Assembly (NCBI GenBank): GCA_946185535.1 | Contig: CAMHJX010000002.1 | Location: forward strand, 62,001 to 126,000 | DNA length: 64,000 bases | Origin: an uncultured Bacteroidales bacterium | Lineage (GTDB): Bacteria > Bacteroidota > Bacteroidia > Bacteroidales > F082 | Direction of reading: 5' to 3' | In this document: positions 27,605-36,752 of the stretch, one piece after another | How positions within the stretch are numbered: the stretch's first letter is position 1 | Layout: each line of letters opens with the position of its first letter | Made by a program: the position numbers and the translations under genes | The notes under the pieces: model-generated | Told to the model about the DNA's origin: nothing | What the model saw: the letters and a program-made list of their open reading frames with translations, nothing else | Databases searched by the model: none

Positions 27605-30322
27605 TTACTTCGCTCTCTCTTCCTCAATAGCGGCCTGAGCAGCAGCCAGACGTGCGACGGGCACGCGGAACGGCGAGCAGCTCACGTAGTTCAAGCCGGC
27701 CTTGTAGAAGAAGTGGACCGAAGCGGGGTCACCACCGTGCTCACCGCAGACGCCGCACTTCAGGTTGGCGCGTTGGCTACGGCCACGCTGCACACCCAAC
27801 TTGACGAGTTGGCCAACGCCTTCTTGGTCGAGGGTGTTGAACGGGTCGGCAGGGATGATCTTCTCTTCGATGTAGTCCTTCACGATGGCGTTGACGTCGT
27901 CGCGGCTGAAGCCGAAGGTCATCTGGGTGAGGTCGTTGGTGCCGAAGCTGAAGAACTCGGCTACGCTGGCGATCTGGTCGGCCACTAAAGTAGCACGAGG
28001 AATCTCAATCATGGTGCCGTACATGTAGTTGATCTTGACACCGAACTTGGCTTCCACTTCAGCCTTCACGCGGTTGGCGATGGCCTTCTGGTGCTCAAGC
28101 TCCTTGACGTTGATGGTCAGCGGGACCATGATTTCCAGATGCGGGTCGAAGCCCTCGGTCATCAATTCAGCGGTGGCCTGGAACAGGGCGCGGAACTGGG
28201 TCTCGGTGATCTCGGGATAGACGATGCCGAGGCGGACGCCACGCAGACCCATCATCGGGTTCACTTCGTTGAGGGCGTCGATGCGCTTCTTGATCTCCTC
28301 GAAGCTGATGCCACGCTCCTTAGCGAGGGCCTTCTGCTTCTCTTCGGTATGAGGAACGAACTCATGCAAGGGCGGGTCCATCAGACGGAAGGTCAACGGC
28401 TTGCCGTTCAAGACCTTCAGCGTGCCCTTGGCAGCGTTCTTGATGTAAGGCTCAAGTTCAGCCAAGGCAGCCACGCGCTCTTCGGTGGTGTTGGCCAGGA
28501 TCATGTTACGCAGCTTGGCCAGCGGCTCTTCGCTGTTCTTGCCGTAGAACATGTGCTCGATACGGAACAGGCCGATACCTTCGGCGCCGAAGTTGACGGC
28601 GTTCTGGGCATCTTCCGGATTGTCGGCGTTGGTGCGGACACCCATCTTGCGGTACTTGTCGACCAAAGCCATGAACTGCTGGAACAGCGGGTTCTCGGTG
28701 GCGTTGATCATTCCGACGGGCTCGGCATAGACCCAACCCTTGGAACCGTTCAAGCTGATGACGTCGCCTTCCTTGAACTGCTTGTCACCGATCTTCACGA
28801 TGCCCTTCTCGAGGTCGATCTTCACGGCGTCGCAACCCACGATGCAGCACTTACCCCAACCACGGGCCACGAGGGCGGCGTGTGAGGTCATACCGCCACG
28901 GGCGGTCAGGATACCGTCGGCGGCACGCATGCCTTCGACGTCTTCGGGGTTGGTTTCCTCACGGACCAGGATGTTGGCCACCTTAGCGGCACGGTATTCC
29001 TTGGCCTTCTCGCTGGTGAGGGCGATGCGACCGACAGCGCCACCAGGACCTGCAGGCAGACCCTTGGCGATGACGTCGTGCTTCTTCTCGTCGGCAGCGT
29101 CGAGGATGGGGTGGAGCAGCTCGTCGAGTTGCTCGGGGGTGAGGCGCATGACGACTTCCTTCTCGTCGATGAGGCCTTCCTTCAGCATGTCGAGGGCCAT
29201 GGTCAGAGCGGCAACGCCAGTGCGTTTGCCGACGCGGCACTGCAGCATATAGAGCTTACCGTCTTGGATGGTGAACTCGATATCCAGCATGTCGTGGTAG
29301 TTCTCCTCAAGGATGCGGCGCACCTCGCAGAGTTCCTTATAGGTCTCGGGCATCAGCTCCTGCATGGACTGCATATGCTTGTTCTGCTCGTTCTTGGTGT
29401 CATCGTTCAACGGGTTGGGGGTACGGATACCAGCCACCACGTCTTCACCTTGGGCGTTGATCAGCCATTCGCCGTAGAACTGGTTGTCGCCAGTGGCGGG
29501 GTTACGGGTGAATGCCACACCGGTAGCGGAGCCTTCGCCCATGTTACCGAACACCATGGTCTGCACGTTGACTGCCGTGCCCCAGTCATCCGGAATGCCT
29601 TCGATACGACGGTAGGAGATGGCTTTCTTGCCGTTCCAGCTCTTGAACACGGCCTTGATGCCGCCTTCGAGTTGGGCTTCGGCGTCGTCCGGGAATTCTG
29701 TGCCCAGCACTTCCTTGATACGGACTTTGAAGTCTTCAGCCAGTTGCTGGAGCTCTTCGGCCTTCAGCTCGGTGTCGCTCTTGTAGCCCATCTTCTCTTT
29801 GAAAGCGTCGAGCATATCGTCGAGTTGCTTACGGATGCTCTTGCCGTCGGCGGGTTCAATGCCCTCAGCCTTTTCCATGACGACGTCGGCGTACATCATG
29901 ATGAGGCGGCGGTAGGAGTCATACACGAAACGGGGGTTGTTGGTCTTCTTGATCAGGCCAGGGATGGTCTTGGAGCAGAGACCGATATTCAGCACGGTGT
30001 CCATCATGCCAGGCATTGACTTGCGTGCGCCGGAACGGCAGCTGACGAGCAGCGGGTTCTCGGGGTCGCCATATTTCATGCCCATGATGTTTTCCATGTT
30101 CTTCATGCCAGCATGGACTTCATCCATTAGGCCAGCGGGAAGTTGGCAATTGTTTTGGTAATAGGCTGTGCAGCATTCCGTTGTGATGGTCAAGCCAGCA
30201 GGTACAGGCAGCTTGAGCAAGCACATTTCGGCGAGGTTGGCGCCTTTGCCGCCCAGCTCGTTCTTCATCGAAGCATTGCCTTCAGCGGTCTTTCCGCCAA
30301 AGGTGTAAACGTACTTTGTCAT
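27605..30322 (-). CDS. ppdK: Pyruvate, phosphate dikinase
   Basis: A 905-residue protein. It interconverts pyruvate + ATP + Pi and phosphoenolpyruvate + AMP + PPi in the cytoplasm; anaerobes use it in glycolysis or gluconeogenesis. N-terminal ATP-grasp domain: GGKGANLAEM near residue 25 and the arginine-rich VSCRSGARKSMPGMMDTVLN segment. Swivelling phosphohistidine domain: ARGGMTSHAALVARGWG, catalytic His at about 481. C-terminal PEP/pyruvate TIM barrel: GTNDLTQMTFGFSRDD and LKCGVCGEHGGDP with the catalytic Cys. The gene is noticeably richer in C-ending codons than its neighbours, as expected for high expression, which is why it throws long antisense open frames. It has a textbook promoter and its own terminator, so it is monocistronic. 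Confidence 0.97.
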   Translation of the reverse strand: MTKYVYTFGGKTAEGNASMKNELGGKGANLAEMCLLKLPVPAGLTITTECCTAYYQNNCQLPAGLMDEVHAGMKNMENIMGMKYGDPENPLLVSCRSGARKSMPGMMDTVLNIGLCSKTIPGLIKKTNNPRFVYDSYRRLIMMYADVVMEKAEGIEPADGKSIRKQLDDMLDAFKEKMGYKSDTELKAEELQQLAEDFKVRIKEVLGTEFPDDAEAQLEGGIKAVFKSWNGKKAISYRRIEGIPDDWGTAVNVQTMVFGNMGEGSATGVAFTRNPATGDNQFYGEWLINAQGEDVVAGIRTPNPLNDDTKNEQNKHMQSMQELMPETYKELCEVRRILEENYHDMLDIEFTIQDGKLYMLQCRVGKRTGVAALTMALDMLKEGLIDEKEVVMRLTPEQLDELLHPILDAADEKKHDVIAKGLPAGPGGAVGRIALTSEKAKEYRAAKVANILVREETNPEDVEGMRAADGILTARGGMTSHAALVARGWGKCCIVGCDAVKIDLEKGIVKIGDKQFKEGDVISLNGSKGWVYAEPVGMINATENPLFQQFMALVDKYRKMGVRTNADNPEDAQNAVNFGAEGIGLFRIEHMFYGKNSEEPLAKLRNMILANTTEERVAALAELEPYIKNAAKGTLKVLNGKPLTFRLMDPPLHEFVPHTEEKQKALAKERGISFEEIKKRIDALNEVNPMMGLRGVRLGIVYPEITETQFRALFQATAELMTEGFDPHLEIMVPLTINVKELEHQKAIANRVKAEVEAKFGVKINYMYGTMIEIPRATLVADQIASVAEFFSFGTNDLTQMTFGFSRDDVNAIVKDYIEEKIIPADPFNTLDQEGVGQLVKLGVQRGRSQRANLKCGVCGEHGGDPASVHFFYKAGLNYVSCSPFRVPVARLAAAQAAIEEERAK

Positions 30323-30380
30323 TTTCTTAATTGATTATTAGTGATTTAACTGATATTCTTTCGTTCAAAAAATGAAGTTG

Positions 30381-30411
30381 CAAAGGTAGGGAAAACTTGC
30401 AAAAACTCAAA
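30381..30411 (-). promoter_or_regulatory. ppdK promoter
   Basis: Minus strand: -33 TTTG (30411-30408), 19-base spacer, -7 TACCTTTG (30388-30381). This is a full match to the Bacteroidetes primary-sigma promoter. It predicts a leader of about 55 bases before the ATG at 30322. Confidence 0.75.
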
Positions 30412-30450
30412 GTGTGAAGGAAGATTTTTTTTGAAAGGTGGTTCTGTGTC

Positions 30451-30542
30451 CGCCAACTCTCCAAGTAAAAAGCCGCCAACTACACAAGTAAAATTTCGCC
30501 AACTCTCCAAGTAAAAAGCCGCCAACTCTCCAAATTTTATTG
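30451..30542. repeat. Four 23-bp direct repeats upstream of the AAA ATPase gene
   Basis: Four head-to-tail units start at 30451, 30474, 30497 and 30520 with an exact 23-base period. All begin CGCCAACT; units 1 and 3 are identical (CGCCAACTCTCCAAGTAAAA then AGC), unit 2 differs at a few bases, and unit 4 diverges after CTCTCCAA. There are no spacers, so this is not a CRISPR. The array ends exactly at the -33 box (30540-30542) of the ATPase promoter. Confidence 0.9.
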
Positions 30543-30569
30543 TTGGAATTGAAATAATTTGTATTTTTG
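30540..30569 (+). promoter_or_regulatory. Promoter of the AAA ATPase gene
   Basis: -33 TTG (30540-30542), 19-base spacer, -7 TATTTTTG (30562-30569), then an ATG at 30593. The -33 box falls on the last bases of the fourth 23-bp repeat, so a protein bound to the repeats would be placed directly beside RNA polymerase. Confidence 0.65.
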
Positions 30570-30592
30570 CAGCGGTTTTAATTCTATGATAA

Positions 30593-31861
30593 ATGACTGA
30601 AAGAATGTATTTTCCCCGAATTTGCGATGGGTTGGTGAATGAAAAACTATCCTATTCTGGTGCACTGCTTATTGAAGGCCCAAAATGGTGTGGAAAAACT
30701 TGGACTGGAAAACACGTGGCAAAGAGTGTTTTGTATATGCAAGACCCCGACAAGGGAGCCGGTTATATGGAACTGTCGAGAACTATGCCTTCACGATTAC
30801 TGAAAGGTGAGAAACCAAGGCTTATTGATGAATGGCAGGAAGCGCCTGTCCTTTGGGATGCGGTGCGGTTCGATGTGGATCAAACTGGCGAGTGGGGGCA
30901 GTACATTTTGACGGGTTCCGCCACACCGCGTGATGACAATATGCCGAAGCACACTGGAACGGGCAGGATAGCTCGACTGCGTATGCGCCCTATGACTTTG
31001 TTTGAATCCATGGAATCTGTCGGCTCGGTTTCGTTGCGACAACTTTTTGAAGGTCAGGAGGATGTAGAAGGGGAAAGCCCACTTGGTATTCCTGACTTGG
31101 CTAAAGTGATTTGTCGAGGGGGATGGCCAGAGGCTGTGGCAAAAAGGCAGACCTCTGCCCTGATTGCTCGCAACTATGTAGATGCTGTTGTGAATGTTGA
31201 TGTGCAAAAAGTGGATGGCGTTGAGCGGAATCCATATCGAGTGAGGCAATTGTTGCGTTCATACGCGAGAAACATTTCAACGATGGCCTCCCTGACCACC
31301 GTACTTGCTGATATTCAAGCAAATGATGTGGCATTTTCCGATACTACCATGTATGGTTATGTCAATGCGTTGCGTAGGATTTTTTTGATTGAGGATATTC
31401 CGGCATGGAAGCCCTCTTTGCGTTCAAAAGCGGCTATTCGCACTTCAGAAAAGCGGCAGTTCGTGGATCCTTCCATAGCCACTTCGGTATTGCGTTCCAA
31501 TGCCGATAGCATTTTGGATGATTTCAATTATTTCGGTTTCCTTTTCGAATCATTGGTGGCCAGGGATTTGCGTGTTTATGCCCAAGCTCTTGATGGTGAG
31601 ATTTTCCATTATCGCGACAAGGACAATCTTGAGGCCGACCTTGTGATTCGGTTGAACGACGACCGTTGGGCTGCAGTTGAAGTGAAGTTGGGAAGCAAAG
31701 AGATTGAGAATGGAGCGAAACACCTCATAGAACTCCGAAACAAGGTGGACACTTCAAAAGTGGGAGAGCCTTCGTTTTTAATGGTCGTCACAGGAGGACA
31801 ATTCGCCTATCGTCGCGAGGACGGTGTGTTTGTGGTACCAATCGGGTGCTTGAGGGATTGA
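30593..31861 (+). CDS. AAA_14/DUF4143 ATPase
   Basis: A 422-residue protein. N-terminal AAA domain: Walker A EGPKWCGKTWTGK near residue 30, Walker B-like PRLIDEWQEAP near 80, and ILTGSATP (sensor region) near 105. The C-terminal DUF4143 part ends with NLEADLVIR and WAAVEVKLGS; the spaced D...ExK pattern is that of a PD-(D/E)XK-like fold. Such ATPases are multicopy in many Bacteroidetes and other anaerobes, and their biological role is not established. Soluble, with no signal peptide. Monocistronic by position. Unusually, it has a 23-bp repeat array against its promoter and a 33-bp repeat array right after its stop. Confidence 0.9.
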   Translation: MTERMYFPRICDGLVNEKLSYSGALLIEGPKWCGKTWTGKHVAKSVLYMQDPDKGAGYMELSRTMPSRLLKGEKPRLIDEWQEAPVLWDAVRFDVDQTGEWGQYILTGSATPRDDNMPKHTGTGRIARLRMRPMTLFESMESVGSVSLRQLFEGQEDVEGESPLGIPDLAKVICRGGWPEAVAKRQTSALIARNYVDAVVNVDVQKVDGVERNPYRVRQLLRSYARNISTMASLTTVLADIQANDVAFSDTTMYGYVNALRRIFLIEDIPAWKPSLRSKAAIRTSEKRQFVDPSIATSVLRSNADSILDDFNYFGFLFESLVARDLRVYAQALDGEIFHYRDKDNLEADLVIRLNDDRWAAVEVKLGSKEIENGAKHLIELRNKVDTSKVGEPSFLMVVTGGQFAYRREDGVFVVPIGCLRD

Positions 31862-31890
31862 TGGATGCAGGTTGTAATGCCGCTTTTGTC

Positions 31891-31980
31891 GGAATCTCAA
31901 AATTTGTTCAGCGAAATGTGTATGGAATCTCATGATTTTTTCAGCGAAATCTGTACGGAATCTCACAATTTTGACAATAT
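31891..31980. repeat. Three 33-bp direct repeats downstream of the AAA ATPase gene
   Basis: Units start at 31891, 31924 and 31957, an exact 33-base period, each beginning GGAATCTCA. The first two share a TTCAGCGAAATSTGTAY half; the third is cut short after about 20 bases. The period is a multiple of three and the minus strand is open, giving a repeated peptide (MRFHTHFAEQI-like). It has no extended gene around it. No spacers. Confidence 0.85.
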
Positions 31981-31981
31981 G

Positions 31982-32416
31982 CTAGCGGAAATAAGGCGTT
32001 ACATGTCCATTGGAGACAAACACCTTCTTTCCTTTCCATTCCTTTTCAATAGCCCAGCCCCCATAAAGTTCATTCAATCGTTCAGCCTCTTGTACTGAGT
32101 CAACAGGGAAATAATCGGTATAGTGATCATCGTTTTCCTCGCCATGATATTCGCTTTCCTGAACTAGTATTAATCCCCCACAATTACGGCATCGGTAAAG
32201 TTTCCTTCCTCCGTCATCCCAAGTATGAAGACAATGCCCGTTGCACATGTCGCCATAGCCCCATAATTCCTCCAACATCCCACGGAAATGTTCAAAAGCA
32301 TCCGCCGCTGTCGGCAAATCGAATCCCACACAATGATGTTGGTCGTTCGGAGATCTCTTCAAAAGATCATATTGCTCCTTTTTTCTTTGTTCTAATTCCT
32401 TGATTGTTTCTGACAT
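31982..32416 (-). CDS. Small protein with Cys-rich putative zinc site
   Basis: A 144-residue soluble protein. A charged N-terminal helix is followed by MCNGHCLHTW and YRCRNCGGLILV, four cysteines in a CxxxC...CxxC arrangement typical of a zinc ribbon. The rest is acidic (SEYHGEENDDHYTDYF). I do not recognise a named family. It lies 36 bases downstream of the next minus-strand gene and could be the last cistron of the envelope run, but its content suggests a cytoplasmic role. Its stop codon abuts the third 33-bp repeat. Confidence 0.6.
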   Translation of the reverse strand: MSETIKELEQRKKEQYDLLKRSPNDQHHCVGFDLPTAADAFEHFRGMLEELWGYGDMCNGHCLHTWDDGGRKLYRCRNCGGLILVQESEYHGEENDDHYTDYFPVDSVQEAERLNELYGGWAIEKEWKGKKVFVSNGHVTPYFR

Positions 32417-32452
32417 GATTTATTGCTTTTCTTTGTTAGACATAGCATCCAT

Positions 32453-33109
32453 TTAATAATTCATCAACGGCGTTCTAAAATACTTGGAAATCAATTTGGA
32501 ATTCATCTTTCTACTTTCTTGTTGCACATTGTTTAGAATCTTTTGGGAAACTATAGTGTCAGGATAGGGCGCACCGGTTTGCCATCCCCACTTGACATAT
32601 TCATCTAACACCTTCAAATCAGGGTATATTTTCTTCAGCAAATCTTTTCTGTCTGATAGATTATTGTACACCATCAACGACCTCTGCCAATGCCCTACCA
32701 TCACAAACATATTATGAAAAGGATCAATTTCCTTGTTTGGCACATATTGTTGGGCTATGGCATAATTGAGCACAATGAACAGTTCCTCATCTGAGGCCTC
32801 GCTTAATGCTTTGGCAAAGCGCGCTTGTTCTTTTGCATAGCCTTTCTTCTCTCGTTCTAATTCACGGACCCATTTCCGTTTGATGGAATCTTCTCGTTCC
32901 CATTCCCGTTTTAGGGAGTCTTCGGAAATTGTCGGACCTTTCGAAACGGCTTCCACTTTAGGAGTTGCAACAGCTTTAGGCTTTGGGACTTTTCTTGGAG
33001 TAAGCACAAGGAAAGCTATGACTAACAAGGCGAGCACTACCGTTGCAGTAATGGCAATATGCAATTTGCGTTTTTGATTGTTGGGGGAGAAATTCATACG
33101 ATCTATCAT
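32453..33109 (-). CDS. Single-pass membrane protein with coiled-coil
   Basis: A 218-residue protein; a start at 33097 (MNFSPNNQ) is equally possible. One transmembrane helix (about residues 18-37, ATVVLALLVIAFLVL) follows a short basic N-terminus. Next come a Pro/Lys-rich linker (PRKVPKPKAVATPK) and a highly charged helical stretch with repeated DSLKREWEREDSIKRKWVR-type units (about 60-100), probably coiled coil, then a helical C-terminal domain. The topology implies a large periplasmic domain anchored in the inner membrane. Family not recognised. It follows the envelope genes on the same strand after a 140-base gap. Confidence 0.6.
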   Translation of the reverse strand: MIDRMNFSPNNQKRKLHIAITATVVLALLVIAFLVLTPRKVPKPKAVATPKVEAVSKGPTISEDSLKREWEREDSIKRKWVRELEREKKGYAKEQARFAKALSEASDEELFIVLNYAIAQQYVPNKEIDPFHNMFVMVGHWQRSLMVYNNLSDRKDLLKKIYPDLKVLDEYVKWGWQTGAPYPDTIVSQKILNNVQQESRKMNSKLISKYFRTPLMNY

Positions 33110-33249
33110 TTATTGCATACAAACGTACGTTTTTTTATGGAATCCTCAAAATTTGAATATCAAAAACACCCCATTACTTATCTAAGTCATATTGCATTTG
33201 CTCAACTCTATAAAAAGGGCAGTATTGCACAATCATTTCCTTTGTTTAG

Positions 33250-34524
33250 TTAGTTCTTTCTTCTTATTGGACGAACAAGGCAGCTTGAATGTAAATTATC
33301 AATAGTTCCATTAGAAAAAACAACATAGTAACCTGTATTTGGACTAAACCAATAACGACCACCTGAATTGTAGCTGCTCATATAAAAACCACCTATATAA
33401 ATCCTATCAGCAAACATTTGCACCGACTCATCCCTCGTAGGCATTCTCCATCCCGTTAAACCTCCTAAAGATAGATTATTACAATAAGAGTTTGCTTCAC
33501 TCCATTCCATATAATTACCAGGGTCTGGCGCCACATAATAGGTATATCCTCCATATTGAAATGTTGGGAACTTTTCTGTCGTAAAGGTTTTCTCCTCACC
33601 GTAAGCAACACCTGAAGAGTTTATGGCATACGCTTTTACATAATACTTGGTGTTGTTGGACAAATCTGTCATTTCACAATTATACGAGCCTAAACCGCTT
33701 CCATTGGACTTCTTAAAATCGTTAATGGTTGGATTTGGCGCAGCGCTCCAACAAATTCCACGTTCAGTTACATTTGTGCCGCCATCAGAAATGACCTTGC
33801 ACACACATGCAGCACTTTTGTGAGTAATATTTGTGACATCAACGGTAGTCACCACAGGACTGCCATAATTGGTCGCTTTTACTGCCAATTCAATTCCACC
33901 AGTATTTGGAGTTGTAATAAGCAGGTTTGAATTGTTCACTCCCTCTTCTAATAACCCACGATTGATGATAATATAAACCGGCTTGCTATCATTAATACCT
34001 ACCGTTCCTATTACTGGAACTATCGTGTCAATCCAATTGGCAGTTTTAATAATGGAAAAATCCAATGCAATGTTACCATTATTGGAAATATTGAAGGCCT
34101 TCTGATTCACACCTGCATCATCACCAAAATCCAATATTGTAATGGGGTGATTATTATTGTCAACTATCTGCAACGAATAGTGTAGTTTTTGCAATTGGAT
34201 AGCACGTTGAACCGTGTTTCCACTCTCAATCCTAATCACATAATCATCGTCAAGGTCTGCATAACCGTTTTTGGACAGTGACAACGAATACGACCCAGAG
34301 GGTAAATCATTGAATTGGAAAGTGCCGTCCATACCAGTCAATGTGGTTTCTCCCCTCGGGTTAAGACGCACATTGACATTACTAATCGGATCTCCTGACG
34401 CAAAGTCAGTTACAGTACCGTAAATGGTTCCAAGTTTTTCAATTTCTTCTTCCGGCTTGCAGCCGAAGAACATACAGCACACCATCATTAATGCTGCAAA
34501 TTTGACAATAAGGTTGGCTTTCAT
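33250..34524 (-). CDS. Lipoprotein with CarboxypepD_reg, BACON-like, FN3 and Lcl domains
   Basis: A 424-residue protein. The ATG at 34524 is chosen because MKANLIVKFAALMMVCCMFF-GC is a compact SPII signal with the lipobox Cys at residue 22; longer starts add an unusual hydrophobic lead. Order: CarboxypepD_reg-like domain (TIYGTVTDFASGDPISNVNV, about 32-110), a BACON-like beta domain (about 120-220), an FN3-like module of the ERGICW type (about 225-320), and a C-terminal DUF1566/Lcl domain (GWRMPTRDESVQMFA ... LVRPIRRKN). These modules are typical of Bacteroidetes surface lipoproteins that bind glycan or protein; there are no catalytic residues. Last of the tightly spaced envelope operon. Confidence 0.8.
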   Translation of the reverse strand: MKANLIVKFAALMMVCCMFFGCKPEEEIEKLGTIYGTVTDFASGDPISNVNVRLNPRGETTLTGMDGTFQFNDLPSGSYSLSLSKNGYADLDDDYVIRIESGNTVQRAIQLQKLHYSLQIVDNNNHPITILDFGDDAGVNQKAFNISNNGNIALDFSIIKTANWIDTIVPVIGTVGINDSKPVYIIINRGLLEEGVNNSNLLITTPNTGGIELAVKATNYGSPVVTTVDVTNITHKSAACVCKVISDGGTNVTERGICWSAAPNPTINDFKKSNGSGLGSYNCEMTDLSNNTKYYVKAYAINSSGVAYGEEKTFTTEKFPTFQYGGYTYYVAPDPGNYMEWSEANSYCNNLSLGGLTGWRMPTRDESVQMFADRIYIGGFYMSSYNSGGRYWFSPNTGYYVVFSNGTIDNLHSSCLVRPIRRKN

Positions 34525-34587
34525 TAATAAAACGATTTGACTTTTCATAATTAAAATGAAATACATACAATACACGAAGGTGTTTCA

Positions 34588-36711
34588 TTAATTACCCGAG
34601 ACAATAGTAATATCATCAACATCTATCACAAATTCATCAGAACAATTAAAGTGACGGATAGCAATCCAAATGCTCTGTCCAGCATAGGCACTTAAATCAA
34701 CAGTTTTCAAATACCAAGTTCCTTGCGTTCGATTGCCTCTGATTTTTCCTCCTGATTTCACTTTTGCTGATAGAGTCCATTCGTCAATGGTAACAAAATC
34801 ATCACTATGCGTTGCTCGTGTTGAGATTGCAACTCCGTAATGCTCGGCAGGATAATCTGCATCTTGAGCACAAACATAAAACTGTACTTTTGCACCATTA
34901 GATATGGAATAACGTTGCGGTGAAACTAAATAATTATCAGGATATAGAGCAACACCCATATCATTACTATACGATTCTGAGATCATTGTGGCCACGCTTC
35001 CATTATGGCCATTATATCCTCCTGAGTTATTAGCCCATTTCCAAGTATATCCGTCACCATCCGCATCGATAACTTGCCATCCTTGCGAGCCATCTTCAAA
35101 ATCATATGAATAAGTTTGACTACTGCCACCACCTCCAGATGAATAATGACAATAAGCAGGGGCACTAAATGGGCTTACACCTCCACCATAACTTACAGTT
35201 TTTATTTTGTAATAATTATCTTCGTATGTGGCATCGTCATAAAAACATTTTTCATCTGTTTCACCAATATTAGTATATGTAATGCCATCATTTGACCAAT
35301 ACACAAAATATGCCATAGCATTTGATACAGTTCTCCATGACACTTTAATTCGAGAACCACTTACGTTAGCTAAAACGCCTTCAGGGGCAGATGGGATGGA
35401 ACCACCGCCAGATGAGTAAGTGCAATAGGCATAGGGGCTAAAGGGACTTTCTCCATAATTGTTTTTAGCTTTTACCTTGTAATAATTGTTATTGGACGGG
35501 ATATCGTCATAGAAAAACAAATACGATGTTGTTCCTAATACATTGTAATTGCTGTCATTATTTGACTTATACACCGTATATTCATTGGCATCTGAAACAC
35601 TATTCCATGAGAGTTTGATTCGAGAACCACTTACTTCAGCAAATATACCTGTAGGTGCAGAAGGAGCCGAGCCGCCACCTCCGCCACCATTCAAAGTCCT
35701 TACGGCACGGACATTATAATAAATAGAGTATCCATTAGCTACAATTACATTGCCATTTCTAAAATTAAGACAATATGGTAAGTTATAATCATCCCTTGAA
35801 GATGACCAATAAATACCCGAAACAAAACCTCCTATCAACTCCCTATTACTATACAACGTCATCAATTCTTCCTTTGATGGTAACCGCCAATCACTGTATC
35901 CTGCAACCGTAGAAGTCTCACATAACAATTTTGCAGAAGACCAATCAACGCACCCCAAATCTTCAGTTTGCACCATTAATCCAGCAGAAGGGAGTTCAAA
36001 CACGCCTTCCTCTGCACTGTTTTTTTTCGCTTTAATAGTTAGTTCCTTGCCTCCGTCGGTTGCTGAAGTAATCATCAAATTAGTTGTATTATTACCATCA
36101 GCAAGCAATTCACGGTTAATGGTAACAATGATAGGCCATGTCACGTTCACGCCAACAGTTCCCGTTAATTGATCTGGGTTTATCGAAACCCAATTAGCGT
36201 TCGTTGGTATTGTGATGCTATATTGCAAGTTTCGCTCTCCTCCATTGAAAATATTGAATGTTTTTTGCGTCACCCCTTCATCAGCCCCAAAATCCAACTC
36301 CGAAATCTCATTGCTATCATCATCATAAATATGCAATGACGACGGAAGTTTCTTTATTTGAGCATCTCTTTTCGTTTGCTTGTCTTTCTCAATTACAACG
36401 GGGTTGTTATCTATTAGGTCTGAATACCCTACTTTCGTAACCTTAATGAAATAAGTGCCACTTGGCACATCAGGAATTTCATAATGGCCATCAGAGCCTG
36501 TAATAGAAGCATGCAAAGTAGCATTCTCACTCATAAGCAGTTGGACATTAGCGTTTGCAACAGGATCATGGTTCCCAGCAAAGTCCATGACCGTGCCATA
36601 GATGGATCCCTTTCCTTCTCCATTTGAAGAGTTATCTTCTTTTTTACAACCAACCATCAAGCAGCATAATACCAACAATGCGGTAAGTTTAAATAAGCGT
36701 TGCTTTTTCAC
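34588..36711 (-). CDS. Multidomain lipoprotein with Lcl, two FN3 and cleaved-adhesin domains
   Basis: A 707-residue protein. SPII signal with lipobox LCCLMVGC (Cys at about 22). A CarboxypepD_reg-like domain (SIYGTVMDFAGNHDPVANAN, about 36-115) and a BACON-like domain (about 125-230) are followed by a Lcl/DUF1566 domain (WRLPSKEELMTLYSNRELIG ... VRAVRTLN, about 240-340) and two near-identical FN3 repeats (GSRIKLSWNSVSDANEYTVY and GSRIKVSWRTVSNAMAYFVY) joined by YSSGGG linkers. The C-terminal 160 residues (YDFEDGSQGWQVIDADGDGY ... DVDDITIVSG) match the cleaved-adhesin/gingipain haemagglutinin fold. Paralogous with the next gene downstream over the first 230 residues. Probably a surface adhesin. 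Confidence 0.82.
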   Translation of the reverse strand: MKKQRLFKLTALLVLCCLMVGCKKEDNSSNGEGKGSIYGTVMDFAGNHDPVANANVQLLMSENATLHASITGSDGHYEIPDVPSGTYFIKVTKVGYSDLIDNNPVVIEKDKQTKRDAQIKKLPSSLHIYDDDSNEISELDFGADEGVTQKTFNIFNGGERNLQYSITIPTNANWVSINPDQLTGTVGVNVTWPIIVTINRELLADGNNTTNLMITSATDGGKELTIKAKKNSAEEGVFELPSAGLMVQTEDLGCVDWSSAKLLCETSTVAGYSDWRLPSKEELMTLYSNRELIGGFVSGIYWSSSRDDYNLPYCLNFRNGNVIVANGYSIYYNVRAVRTLNGGGGGGSAPSAPTGIFAEVSGSRIKLSWNSVSDANEYTVYKSNNDSNYNVLGTTSYLFFYDDIPSNNNYYKVKAKNNYGESPFSPYAYCTYSSGGGSIPSAPEGVLANVSGSRIKVSWRTVSNAMAYFVYWSNDGITYTNIGETDEKCFYDDATYEDNYYKIKTVSYGGGVSPFSAPAYCHYSSGGGGSSQTYSYDFEDGSQGWQVIDADGDGYTWKWANNSGGYNGHNGSVATMISESYSNDMGVALYPDNYLVSPQRYSISNGAKVQFYVCAQDADYPAEHYGVAISTRATHSDDFVTIDEWTLSAKVKSGGKIRGNRTQGTWYLKTVDLSAYAGQSIWIAIRHFNCSDEFVIDVDDITIVSGN

Positions 36712-36752
36712 AATAGTTAAATTTAAATATTAAACAATCAATGATTTAGAGA

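Noticed and set aside
28091-30019. Long plus-strand open frames across ppdK (264 and 313 codons)
   Set aside because: They mirror the codon bias of the highly expressed ppdK gene; their Leu/Val/His-rich translations show no motif or promoter.
30451-31980. CRISPR array
   Set aside because: Both repeat arrays are head-to-tail without unique spacers and there are no cas genes.
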